A DNA stretch of 51,944 bases from positions 1 to 51,944 of the IMG/VR virus record IMGVR_UViG_3300042988_000794; one strand, written 5' to 3'. The position numbers were made by a program, and so were the translations under genes. The notes under the pieces were generated by a model. That model did not search any database. It was not told where the DNA came from and was given only the letters and a program-made list of their open reading frames with translations. The DNA comes from a virus. Below, in pieces: positions 41,248 through 49,674 of this stretch. Within the stretch, counting starts at the first letter, position 1, and the number at the start of each line of letters is the position of its first letter.

Positions 41248-43660
41248 TCCATTCAACATATGAATATTGACATACATTCGTTACCGGATCCAGAGGACCA
41301 GTTCTACAGTAACCGTACCACTCTTTTCCAGAAGGATTTGGAACTCCAATATAATCAACCATATCATCACCGCGGTCACAATTACAATCACCGTTAGATC
41401 CACTACTGTTCCAATCTGTTGCTAAAGGTCCCCCTAGTTCGGGAGGGGTGCATGGTGGACCACCTACCGAACTGCTTGAAGAACTGCTGCTACTGCTACT
41501 GCTGCTGCTTGAAGAACTACTGCTGCTACTGCTGCTAGAGGAACTACTGCTGCTAGAGGAACTGCTGCTACTGCTGCTTGAAGAACTACTGCTGCTAGAA
41601 GAACTACTGCTAGAGGAACTGCTGCTGCTAGAAGAACTACTGCTACTGCTGCTACTGCTGCTAGAAGAACTACTGCTGCTAGAGGAACTGCTGCTAGAAG
41701 AACTACTGCTACTGCTGCTAGAGGAACTGCTGCTAGAAGAACTACTGCTGCTAGAAGAACTACTGCTAGAGGAACTGCTGCTGCTTGAAGAACTACTGCT
41801 ACTGCTGCTACTGCTGCTAGAAGAACTACTGCTACTGCTGCTAGAAGAACTACTGCTGCTAGAGGAACTGCTGCTTGAAGAACTACTGCTGCTGCTACTG
41901 CTGCTGCTTGAAGAACTACTGCTGCTACTGCTGCTAGAGGAACTACTGCTGCTAGAGGAACTGCTGCTTGAAGAACTACTGCTGCTACTGCTGCTAGAAG
42001 AACTACTGCTGCTAGAGGAACTGCTGCTTGAAGAACTACTGCTACTGCTGCTAGAGGAACTGCTGCTAGAAGAACTACTGCTACTGCTGCTACTGCTGCT
42101 AGAAGAACTACTGCTGCTGCTAGAAGAACTGTTATGTTGACTTGATGAAGAACTGCTGCTACTTGAACTACTGCTAGAGGAGCTACTGGATGAACTGCTG
42201 CTACTAGAACTGCTACTGCTACTAGAACTGCTACTGCTGCTTGAACTGCTACTTGAACTACTGCTAGAGGAACTGCTGCTAGAAGAAGAACTACTTGAAG
42301 ATGACGAACTAGATGGGGTAACTCCTGGTATCTGATCCGGGAAATCACAAAAACAGCACGATTCATCGGATTCAAAAACTAAATTACCATGTTCATTTAT
42401 GCCAATATTAAAACAATCCCCAGGTTTTACGCGCCTAATCCAATGTATATAGTGCGCCTTTCCATATATTTTATTATACCATCTCGTGGTTGTTCTGGTA
42501 TACCACCCAACATCTTTAAATCTCGGATGATCCGAAAATGATGAAACTTCCTTATAGTAATCGTTATATAAAGCGTCATCCTCACCAATATACTTAGCAC
42601 CTGAAGAGTTTTCACTCAGCACATCTTCCAATAAATGGACCTTCCACTTATCCTCACCAACTTCAACAACAGTCCCCTCCCACGATATAATGTTGTCAGG
42701 GGTGTAAACATCCATCGGACCGCGCACATTGTCAACCGGAAATCTCCAAGCAATAAGTTTGATATCCTTGGTATATTCCGCTTTTATTTCCTTACCCTCT
42801 TTTACGTCTTTTGGAATATCCGCTTCAGGTGAATAATAACTTCCATCTATAGCAAAACTGGAAACTTTACAATCCTTATTCGTATAGTCGGTATTCTTAT
42901 CAATACTTGTCGATAAATTATAGGAAAAGAATATAGTTCCAAATGACCATTTATATCTATCACCCAAATCCCAATCAAACTTATTATCATTTGTATAACC
43001 AATACTAACATTATTTCCAATGTTGTATATATTAAATTTTCCGTTATACCATGTATCTACATTTAAACTATCCTGGTGGAGAACGGGGACACCAACCCCC
43101 GTTGTCTTCATCATCATATTCAAACCATTTATTTTTATAAACTTATCGTCAAATATATTCTGCTCAACGAATAGAACTTGATACTTATTATCAGCGTCGT
43201 TTGGCAACCTCGGGGGCGCTGGGGAGTATGGTACTCTTTCCGGACCAGGGGATTTTGTTACTATACCAGAGTCAGGTCTTCTACTATTAACCACATTTGC
43301 AAAAAGAAATATTTTGCTACACTCTTTAACTTCATCGCTATAAAAGTGTGAAGGGTCTATTATATATGGATTTGAGTATATGAATTCCTGTGTTGGATTT
43401 AGTGGGTTGCCAAGAAATATCGGCGCTATTACACCAGTTGCCAATGTTGGATGGTCTGAAACCGGAACATTGTATCGTGTTGTTGTTTTTATACCTTCAT
43501 TAATTGGAATATCATCACTCGGTAACGCTTTGGCATTCTTAAATTCCAAATCTACCTGGGGGTAAGGTAAAACGGTTTTAATCGGGGTGGAACTTACTCC
43601 CCCCGATCCATACTTTGTAACCCTTTCTATCTTACGTGTTCCTCTTCCCCGTAGTGACAT
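41243..43660 (-). CDS. Structural-type protein with 282-codon polyserine tract
   Basis: 805 aa. Residues 1-449 are a folded, aromatic-rich domain with no recognised family (segments such as YNLSTSIDKNTDYTNKDCK, VEVGEDKWKVHLLED, RVKPGDCFNIGINEHGNLVF), rather like the body of a virion decoration or fibre protein. Residues 450-731 are serine except for one QHN. Residues 732-805 form a Cys-rich C-terminal domain (PPCTPPELGG, GDCNCDRGDD, GYCRTGPL, VTNVCQYSY). Two domains joined by a very long serine linker may be extracellular or virion-exposed, and serine is a common O-glycosylation site. It follows the 117-aa gene by 8 nt in the structural transcript. Function not known. Confidence 0.7.
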   Translation of the reverse strand: MSLRGRGTRKIERVTKYGSGGVSSTPIKTVLPYPQVDLEFKNAKALPSDDIPINEGIKTTTRYNVPVSDHPTLATGVIAPIFLGNPLNPTQEFIYSNPYIIDPSHFYSDEVKECSKIFLFANVVNSRRPDSGIVTKSPGPERVPYSPAPPRLPNDADNKYQVLFVEQNIFDDKFIKINGLNMMMKTTGVGVPVLHQDSLNVDTWYNGKFNIYNIGNNVSIGYTNDNKFDWDLGDRYKWSFGTIFFSYNLSTSIDKNTDYTNKDCKVSSFAIDGSYYSPEADIPKDVKEGKEIKAEYTKDIKLIAWRFPVDNVRGPMDVYTPDNIISWEGTVVEVGEDKWKVHLLEDVLSENSSGAKYIGEDDALYNDYYKEVSSFSDHPRFKDVGWYTRTTTRWYNKIYGKAHYIHWIRRVKPGDCFNIGINEHGNLVFESDESCCFCDFPDQIPGVTPSSSSSSSSSSSSSSSSSSSSSSSSSSSSSSSSSSSSSSSSSSSSSSSSSSSSSSSSSSQHNSSSSSSSSSSSSSSSSSSSSSSSSSSSSSSSSSSSSSSSSSSSSSSSSSSSSSSSSSSSSSSSSSSSSSSSSSSSSSSSSSSSSSSSSSSSSSSSSSSSSSSSSSSSSSSSSSSSSSSSSSSSSSSSSSSSSSSSSSSSSSSSSSSSSSSSSSSSSSSSSSSSSSSSSSSSSSSSSSSSSSSSSSSSSSSSSSSSSSSSSSSSSSSSSSSSSSSSSSSSSSVGGPPCTPPELGGPLATDWNSSGSNGDCNCDRGDDMVDYIGVPNPSGKEWYGYCRTGPLDPVTNVCQYSYVEWI
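41468..42313 (-). repeat. Polyserine-coding tract (846 bp)
   Basis: 282 codons, 279 of them serine, interrupted once by QHN near 42130. The codons switch between AGC/AGT and TCT/TCC/TCA in short blocks such as AGC-AGC-AGT-AGT-TCT-TCT, rather than a single repeated triplet. Because two codon families are mixed, selection or recombination of larger units must act, not simple triplet slippage. Other frames (Leu/Glu on plus, Ala/Val on minus) also stay open and are shadows. Confidence 0.93.
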
Positions 43661-43668
43661 TTATTTCC

Positions 43669-44022
43669 TTATTTCGGAGCGGTATCGGTTGTTGTTTCTG
43701 TATTCATTAAGTGATTTTCTAACTTATCCTGTGGTATATTTATCTTGAAGAAAAATGGAATATCCTCTATATTTGATAAATCCAATCCCAAATCAACACT
43801 AACAACCTCATCATCACCCAATCTCTGCTTGACCAAATCGGTTACTTTAACGCGTAGATAATGTATAGAATCGGCGGTAAATTGTTTTGTTTGTTGAACA
43901 TACTCTGATAGAACTTCTTGAATACAGCGTTCAACTATCTTTCTGGTAACTGGATTTAGCACCTTGGAAGTGTCCACTGGTTGGGAAGCATTTTCATTTT
44001 GCGTTGTTTCATTTTCACTCAT
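43669..44022 (-). CDS. Unknown protein in structural operon
   Basis: 117 aa from the ATG at 44022, chosen for its AAGGAG site; a longer frame to 44052 lacks one. Disordered N-terminus (SENETTQNENASQPVDTS), helical middle (TRKIVERCIQEVLSEYVQQT, then VKVTDLVKQRLG) and a beta end (SVDLGLDLSNIEDIPFFFKI). No family recognised. It lies between the acidic protein and the polyserine protein. Confidence 0.5.
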   Translation of the reverse strand: MSENETTQNENASQPVDTSKVLNPVTRKIVERCIQEVLSEYVQQTKQFTADSIHYLRVKVTDLVKQRLGDDEVVSVDLGLDLSNIEDIPFFFKINIPQDKLENHLMNTETTTDTAPK

Positions 44023-44058
44023 TATTTTCTCCTTGAATAATATTATATACAATAATCA

Positions 44059-45204
44059 TTATAGTCCCCCGCCAGATTCCATAGAATCGTCCATACCATC
44101 TTCACCGATGTCACCGCCTTCATCTCCCCCACCGGAAGATTCTTCATTACCGGAATCATCCCCACCACCGCCATCGTCGGTTGGAGCGGATTCCTCTGTA
44201 AAATTAGGATCGTTAACAACACAATATACAGATATACGAGAAGAACCCTCTCCACCCTCCGAATAATCGTTTATAAAGGTTCTAAAAAGCGGACTTTTCT
44301 TATTTTCCTGTGAATCTATATTGTCATTTATGAATTTATCTATGGAACTTGGTAGGGGAGCATATAACTTGTTAAAAGCAATAATGCCTTTTTTTCCATC
44401 TGGTTGAAAATAGGATATAGGTATTAAATTCGGTCTAATACGCTTTTCCTCGGAGAAATTTATTTTTATGTTCTGCAAGAAATTTATTGATTTTTTATTA
44501 TCAACCCAATCCTCGCCAAAACTTTTATTCATAAACTTCTCTATCTTATCAATAGCATTAGACATATCTTTTTTATGAGATATGTTTCTATTGACGCCGT
44601 TCTCGTCTTTATAAAACATAGGAACGTTTGAATTATAGATTATTATTTTTCTTTCACGGGATGCTATTTGTGGAAACTCCTGGCGAAGTTCTTTATTCTT
44701 TTGGAGATATAACTGGTATTGGTCTGGAGTTAATCTGGATTCGAGTTTATCGGACCTAACACCTATTTTCTTCTCATCATCGGTCATCAGAGTAATAGGG
44801 TCTATACCAGCGTATTTGAATTTAAACCTCGCCAAACGAACATTAGGTTCGGATGTTAATGAATAATCCACTTTAGGATCACCTATATCCGAGAAAAGTT
44901 GTCGTATTTTTTCCTGGTCGGATACTACCTGTTGATTGGAGTTGGGCATACTGCCACTATCCCCACCACCGTCTTCATTATCTCCACTGTTATCAGTTTC
45001 AGATTCACCGTCACCGGCCCCCTCGGCAGCAGCATCTAAATCTTCTTGACTAAATATATCATCACCTTCACCATCGTCACCATCGTCACCATCATCAGAT
45101 GTTTTATCGGATTCATTTGATTCATCTTTCCCATCCGATTCTTCCGTGAGAATACCAAGACGGTACTTAATGTTAGTTTCTATATACTTGGTTAAGTCAT
45201 CCAT
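44059..45204 (-). CDS. Acidic protein of unknown function
   Basis: 381 aa. Residues 20-95 are an Asp/Glu/Ser/Gly-rich disordered stretch and the last 45 residues are Asp/Gly-rich. Between them is a folded region (about 95-330) with DQEKIRQLFSDIGDPKVDYS, RKIIIYNSNVPMFYKDE and IIAFNKLYAPLPSS. It could be a neck, scaffold or decoration protein, but I recognise no family. It is the first gene after an exact late-type box, with a 50-nt leader region containing a small hairpin (AAAGG/CCTTT) around an AGGAG. Confidence 0.5.
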   Translation of the reverse strand: MDDLTKYIETNIKYRLGILTEESDGKDESNESDKTSDDGDDGDDGEGDDIFSQEDLDAAAEGAGDGESETDNSGDNEDGGGDSGSMPNSNQQVVSDQEKIRQLFSDIGDPKVDYSLTSEPNVRLARFKFKYAGIDPITLMTDDEKKIGVRSDKLESRLTPDQYQLYLQKNKELRQEFPQIASRERKIIIYNSNVPMFYKDENGVNRNISHKKDMSNAIDKIEKFMNKSFGEDWVDNKKSINFLQNIKINFSEEKRIRPNLIPISYFQPDGKKGIIAFNKLYAPLPSSIDKFINDNIDSQENKKSPLFRTFINDYSEGGEGSSRISVYCVVNDPNFTEESAPTDDGGGGDDSGNEESSGGGDEGGDIGEDGMDDSMESGGGL

Positions 45205-45237
45205 ATTGTTTGTTTCCTAAGATAAAGGTATCTCCTT

Positions 45238-45245
45238 TATTTATA
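45238..45245 (-). promoter_or_regulatory. T4-type late promoter box TATAAATA
   Basis: Exact TATAAATA on the minus strand, 33 nt before the ATG of the acidic protein, in the 50-nt gap after the tube-like gene. Downstream the leader AAAGGAGATACCTTT can form a hairpin covering an AGGAG sequence, which may affect translation or RNA stability. Position fits a new late transcript. Confidence 0.55.
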
Positions 45246-45254
45246 AGAAACCAA

Positions 45255-45899
45255 TTATATCCTCTTTATAACTTTATAATCATCGCTCGGTGTTATTGTG
45301 GAGTATATCCAAGTAACGGGAATAATAACTTTCTGAGCATCTTGGTAATTTAAATCAACCTGACCCATATTCTGAGGGTGTAAATCTCTAAATTCAAACT
45401 CCATAACTTTTTCATGATGGTTGTTTAATAGCAATAATTTACCACTTATATAAAAGTTTTTATAATAATCCATGGTAGTAAGTTTATTGAATTCTTCAGG
45501 ATTACTGGCAGCGTAGAACCAATATAGTAACATTCTATATATAAACCAATTTTCATCACCCATAACATTGGTATTAAGAGTACCAAATTCTAATTTACCA
45601 GTTATAGCCTTTAAAGCGGCAAATGAAGTGTCAATTGTAGCAGTATATAGATTTAAATCTGGAAGAGTAACTGATTGTAGAAAAAGTGCAAAGTTTTGTG
45701 TATCCTGATTAGATTCACGTATATAATCTATTCCACTTTTACTTATAGATTCAATAGTACCATCTAATTTAAATTTTTTATCATTTCCAAACTTTGACAT
45801 TAAAAATGAAGAAGGTATTCTCTCCAAAACAAATATAAAATTATTATTATGTGCTTCGTTTAGAAATATTTCATTGTTGTTTACTACATGACAGGGCAT
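45255..45899 (-). CDS. Tail tube-like / baseplate tube protein
   Basis: 214 aa, ATG with AAGGAGAT upstream. NNFIFVLERIPSSFLMS, then SVTLPDLNLYTATIDT, KLEFGTLNTNVMGDENWFIYRMLLYW and a C-terminal DAQKVIIPVTWIYSTITPSD follow the pattern of tube-fold proteins in T4-like marine phages (FxLxRIP, TLPG, FGTL...DENW). Such proteins belong to the tail tube or the baseplate tube cap. Its position among hub genes favours a tube-initiator role. Whether it is the main tube protein (gp19) or a cap protein cannot be decided here. Confidence 0.5.
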   Translation of the reverse strand: MPCHVVNNNEIFLNEAHNNNFIFVLERIPSSFLMSKFGNDKKFKLDGTIESISKSGIDYIRESNQDTQNFALFLQSVTLPDLNLYTATIDTSFAALKAITGKLEFGTLNTNVMGDENWFIYRMLLYWFYAASNPEEFNKLTTMDYYKNFYISGKLLLLNNHHEKVMEFEFRDLHPQNMGQVDLNYQDAQKVIIPVTWIYSTITPSDDYKVIKRI

Positions 45900-45901
45900 T
45901 A

Positions 45902-46381
45902 TTATCTCCTTGGATTAACTCTGAAGTAATAAACTGCTACATCAGAGCAATCGGTATACCCAGGGGATCCAGATGTCCCAGACGTCCCAGAGGTAGCGGG
46001 CGATCCAGAGGTCCCCGAAGTGGCGGGTGAACCAGAGGTCCCAGAGGTAGCGGGAGATGCCGATGCACCGGTTGTAGATATTGAATAACAATCATCAACA
46101 ACGGTTGTCATGGTTATTTCCGTTTTAAATATACCAATTCCACCGCAATCGCAATTTGTTTTATATCTATATGAATACCAACCAACTTTGTCAGCAATCG
46201 GACACATATCACCATCAACCACCATTACACCATTTTCATTGAATATTTGAATTTTTGCCGAATCCGCCCACCGGTAATCATTTACCTGCGATTGGACTGT
46301 CATATCGGTATACGGTTTATTTGATGCTATTATAGTGATAACATCCCCGCAATAAAAATCAACTGTTGCTACTGCTGCCAT
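45902..46381 (-). CDS. Small beta-domain protein with SGTSG repeats
   Basis: 159 aa. The first 110 residues look like an immunoglobulin-like beta sandwich (VDFYCGDVITIIASN, AKIQIFNENGVMVVDGDM, WYSYRYKTNCDCGGIGIF), with Cys pairs. Then three copies of SPATSGTSG and a short YYFRVNPRR end. Similar Ser/Thr/Gly repeats occur in phage surface proteins. It lies 2 nt from its neighbour, AAGGGA before the ATG. A virion-displayed accessory protein is plausible. Confidence 0.55.
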   Translation of the reverse strand: MAAVATVDFYCGDVITIIASNKPYTDMTVQSQVNDYRWADSAKIQIFNENGVMVVDGDMCPIADKVGWYSYRYKTNCDCGGIGIFKTEITMTTVVDDCYSISTTGASASPATSGTSGSPATSGTSGSPATSGTSGTSGSPGYTDCSDVAVYYFRVNPRR

Positions 46382-46382
46382 T

Positions 46383-46616
46383 TTATCCCTTCCTAAAAAA
46401 TACTTCTATTTCCGTACACTTTGAAAACATAACTTCTTTTATCCTCGGGCAATACTTTTGCAAATCGGGGGAACCGGTTGGTGATGGTGTTGTTGGGTTT
46501 CCAGATATTGATACACATTCACCCCTATCGTATTTGTTTCTCCAAATATCAATTCTATTATACGATTCCTCATTCCAAGCATCCCAATCAATTGTTCTAC
46601 CAGATGTATTTGGCAT
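46383..46616 (-). CDS. Small protein of unknown function in hub operon
   Basis: 77 aa with Trp/Cys-containing N-terminal half (DWDAWNEESYNRIDIWRNKY) and a short Pro/Ser linker (GNPTTPSPTGSPD). The ATG has AAGGGAT upstream. It follows the hub gene by 15 nt and precedes the beta-domain protein by 1 nt. No family recognised. Confidence 0.5.
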   Translation of the reverse strand: MPNTSGRTIDWDAWNEESYNRIDIWRNKYDRGECVSISGNPTTPSPTGSPDLQKYCPRIKEVMFSKCTEIEVFFRKG

Positions 46617-46631
46617 AAATTATCCCTTCTA

Positions 46632-48053
46632 CTATTTAGACGGCGGTTGTAGATGATCCATACTGGTTAGGTCTGGGTTATATGCCAAACTCTCAAATCC
46701 ATCTTTGACACATATTACATAAGAAGCGGCAGCAGCACCGATTCCAGCAAGACAATCTACCTGACTCCATATTAACCACTTACCAGACATCATCCTATCT
46801 ATATTTGTGTCCTTCATAGGCGATTTAAAAACTATATCGGCAATCTGACCTGGACGGCGCAACTCATTAAGAGTCATGTCTAATTGACATGATATGGCAG
46901 ATTGAATTGTGGCATATGCATATTCATTCTGCTTCATAGACAATAAACGCTTTGGTTCGTTGAAGGAATGGTGACGAAATCTGGACCACTGATTTCCATA
47001 ATTCATAGAATGAAGAGAATATTGACCAAGACCAGAGTAATTATTTTTAAATGTATCGTAATCTAAACCAACATACTTGTTATCATTTATATAGTCAAAA
47101 GTAAAGAATGTTTCACCAGATAAATTTCCGAAAGAGGATTTTATTCTATTGAAATAATTAAATCTGGTTTCACGAATAGTATTAGTTATATCATACTTGT
47201 CAGTCTGTCCTTCATTTATATCCCTAACAGGTTCGGTAGAACCTTGTGGCGACCTATTTGTATGTTGTGCGAATTGACTTGAAAACACATGATATTCTTT
47301 TGTTTTCATCAGTGTGTATATAGACTTACAAACAAGTGTAGGTTTATTTCCAAATTTTTTAGGAGGATCTATGTAGCAGACATAATAAGGCATTCCATCT
47401 TTATTGACTGCAAATTTCCTTAGATAATTTAAAGTTTTTAAAGGTGTCCAATTCGGTATAAAGAAATTTATCTTGTCGGATTCTGTATCGGCGGTCTGTT
47501 CAATATCTATCTCATACCAGTTTCTTATGTTTGGTATAAGGTTTATAGTATCATTCATTAAATCATATATGCTTTTAGATCTTTTTGGATATGCTGATTT
47601 AGATCCACCATCCCAACTATATGATTTATAAACAGAATTAGCGGAGAGAAAATAATGAATTGGTGCTTCTACAAGACTAATCTGTAATAGATTGCTACCA
47701 CGATCCCATTCTTTTGGATTTTTTACTTCCCTTATATCGTTTATGAAAAAATGTAATATCTTTTCGGGAACGCCATCTGGGTGAATGGAATTCTTATATC
47801 TAATGGATATTATTTCATTTCCAGTCAATGGCATATATTCTCTTGATGCGAATCTATCATGGCATATCATTTTAGCGGTTTTAAAATACATGTCCACTGA
47901 TTCATAAATCTCAAATTTAATTACAGTATCACCAATGGTTTTTTCAAAGAAATCTGTGGAACTATACGATGAAGTAAAGTCACTGACTCTTGCAATCCCA
48001 ACGGTATACCCGCAATTATTTACCGCCTCAAATGGTGAAACATTACTAGACAT
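46632..48053 (-). CDS. Baseplate hub protein, T4 gp27 / gpD-like
   Basis: 473 aa. ISLVEAPIHYFLSANSVYKS, NFFIPNWTPLKTLNYLRKFA and MPYYVCYIDPPKKFGN, then a beta barrel half ending in GQIADIVFKSPMKDTN and LIWSQVDCLAGIG, are typical of the tail-hub family that includes T4 gp27, Mu gp44 and P2 gpD: a trimeric ring joining the tube to the spike. Encoded a few genes from the tape measure and upstream of gp53, as expected. The start overlaps the gp53-like stop by 8 nt. Confidence 0.68.
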   Translation of the reverse strand: MSSNVSPFEAVNNCGYTVGIARVSDFTSSYSSTDFFEKTIGDTVIKFEIYESVDMYFKTAKMICHDRFASREYMPLTGNEIISIRYKNSIHPDGVPEKILHFFINDIREVKNPKEWDRGSNLLQISLVEAPIHYFLSANSVYKSYSWDGGSKSAYPKRSKSIYDLMNDTINLIPNIRNWYEIDIEQTADTESDKINFFIPNWTPLKTLNYLRKFAVNKDGMPYYVCYIDPPKKFGNKPTLVCKSIYTLMKTKEYHVFSSQFAQHTNRSPQGSTEPVRDINEGQTDKYDITNTIRETRFNYFNRIKSSFGNLSGETFFTFDYINDNKYVGLDYDTFKNNYSGLGQYSLHSMNYGNQWSRFRHHSFNEPKRLLSMKQNEYAYATIQSAISCQLDMTLNELRRPGQIADIVFKSPMKDTNIDRMMSGKWLIWSQVDCLAGIGAAAASYVICVKDGFESLAYNPDLTSMDHLQPPSK

Positions 48054-48477
48054 TATCGCCCTCTGTCAAGTTTATTTTATCGAAAACAGATTTATAAAAT
48101 ATCATATCTTTCTTTATTTGTGGGAGGTATATATCTTTTATTATTTTAATTGTTTTATTTTTACTTGGGCCGCCTGGATGTTCGCCATTTAAAACCGAAT
48201 CCAAGAAAGTTGAAGGATCCGGGTAATCGTTTACAAGAGGAACCAACCACCATAACTCTATTGTTCCATAATATCTTTCGGAAATGGAGTATAAAGTGTC
48301 TTTTGGTGAAACTGGATGGTAGATAAAACAATTACCAGAAGAATCATCTGGGAAAACAACAGTTCTATAATTTCTCCAGATATCTAATATTGGCGAAGAT
48401 ACTTCCGTCTTATCATAGTATATTTTAGGAAATAGATTTGTAAAACTATTCGCAGAAAGTATTTGCTCATATGGCAT
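48046..48477 (-). CDS. Baseplate wedge protein, T4 gp53-like with LysM-type segment
   Basis: 143 aa. The FPKIYYDKTEVSSPILDIWRN start and the LysM-like VSPKDTLYSISERYYGTIELWWLVPLVND (about 57-85) match T4 gp53, the wedge-clamping protein whose LysM-like domain is typical; the conserved xDTLxxIAxxxYG..LWW pattern is clear. The ATG at 48477 has AAAGGAA upstream. It is followed by the gp27-like hub (8-nt overlap). Confidence 0.82.
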   Translation of the reverse strand: MPYEQILSANSFTNLFPKIYYDKTEVSSPILDIWRNYRTVVFPDDSSGNCFIYHPVSPKDTLYSISERYYGTIELWWLVPLVNDYPDPSTFLDSVLNGEHPGGPSKNKTIKIIKDIYLPQIKKDMIFYKSVFDKINLTEGDNV

Positions 48478-48495
48478 ACATTATTCCTTTACCTA

Positions 48496-49674
48496 TCATA
48501 CACGGGTTTTTAGAACATTGACGATGCCACTGGACACCCCGCCGCCGCCACGAGCGGCGAGGAGCGGCGATTGCTCAAACATTGCTATCCAATCGTCAGC
48601 ATACATTTTTTCAATTACCTTTATCTCCAACTCACATCTCGCCACCATTGGTATTGTTACATCCAACAGTTGTCTCTCTTGGTCTGTTATTTTTTGGGTA
48701 GGTGGTACGAGTGAGTATGCTTTAACCCAGGGACCTTCAAAAGAGTAACTAAAATTTGTTATGGCGCATACATTATACTGGAAAAATCCAGAAGAATGGG
48801 TAACTCTAACATAACTCGGAGGTTCTGATATAGCAACTCTCATTCCCGGATATGATGAAAGCATTTTTATAGCCTCTTCTTGTAACCCCCCACCAGCACC
48901 ACCTCCACCTCCACCACCCCCACCAGCGGCGGACGCTAAATCACCAACGCCAAGATTTGAAGCGTCTTTTCCACCGATAATACCAGTTGCCCTCTTAGGA
49001 TGTGACCACGCCGTTATGGTTAAAAGTGGGGCATAAACATCCTCCACCCACTGTTCTATTGGATTTTTATTTCCATTAGTCGGAGTTCCAGCACTAAATA
49101 AAATAAATGGCAACTTAAAAGAAACTTTATCGGTCTTTTGATAAGTATCTTGCTTATCCAATGTTACCTTTTTTCTAGATTGTGGGGTTCCCATACCAGC
49201 AGCAGCTCCGGCATTTTGAGCGGTGTTTACCAAACCACTCGCAGTATCAACAAGACTAGCCACGGTATCTAATATTCTGGATACAATACCATCACCCTCA
49301 CCCCACTCATGAGCGAAATTGAATTTCAACCAATCAGTCGTGGATGGTGCTATTCTAATGGTATAGAGATTCTTTTGTATTTCTTTCTGCTCTATTTCCA
49401 TCTTTACTATCCCACCCTCAGTCTTGGGTTTGATAGATACCGGTTTATTTCCAATAAATTCCAATATAACTTCTTCTACAACATTTTCATATTCTGTTGG
49501 CTCTGGCGTTGCGACCTTTATACCTTTAAACTGTGGACCTTTTAAGAAGGAAGATGTTTCCGTTATTTTCTTAGACCCTGTGCGATTTATACCAAAAGCA
49601 TTACACGCCGCTATACTTGGGACCATTAAATCCGCTTTGAGCGATTTGGCGGTGCTAAAAGTGTTCTCACTCAT
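48496..49674 (-). CDS. Putative baseplate tube-cap protein (gp48/gp54-like)
   Basis: 392 aa. The fold seems beta-rich at both ends: VVEEVILEFIGNKPVSIKP and RVTHSSGFFQYNVCAITNFS, then KAYSLVPPTQKITDQERQLL and VARCELEIKVIEKMYADDW. In the middle is a flexible part with a run of nine glycines (about 48895-48925). By position (between tape measure and gp53) and overall pattern I suggest a gp48/gp54-type tube cap, but the sequence support is weak. The start overlaps the tape-measure stop by 4 nt (ATGA). Confidence 0.4.
   Translation of the reverse strand: MSENTFSTAKSLKADLMVPSIAACNAFGINRTGSKKITETSSFLKGPQFKGIKVATPEPTEYENVVEEVILEFIGNKPVSIKPKTEGGIVKMEIEQKEIQKNLYTIRIAPSTTDWLKFNFAHEWGEGDGIVSRILDTVASLVDTASGLVNTAQNAGAAAGMGTPQSRKKVTLDKQDTYQKTDKVSFKLPFILFSAGTPTNGNKNPIEQWVEDVYAPLLTITAWSHPKRATGIIGGKDASNLGVGDLASAAGGGGGGGGGAGGGLQEEAIKMLSSYPGMRVAISEPPSYVRVTHSSGFFQYNVCAITNFSYSFEGPWVKAYSLVPPTQKITDQERQLLDVTIPMVARCELEIKVIEKMYADDWIAMFEQSPLLAARGGGGVSSGIVNVLKTRV

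Noticed and set aside
41448-42140. Plus-strand Leu/Glu-rich frame of 230 codons across the serine tract
   Set aside because: It is the complement of the polyserine codons; no start region, ribosome site or operon context, and the minus-strand gene clearly continues on both sides.
41468-42313. Serine-coding repeats as a CRISPR-like array
   Set aside because: No constant repeats separated by unique spacers; period follows codons in one long open frame.
41464-42375. Minus-strand Ala/Val/Leu-rich frame of about 300 codons
   Set aside because: It is a shifted reading of the polyserine blocks and overlaps the real gene fully.
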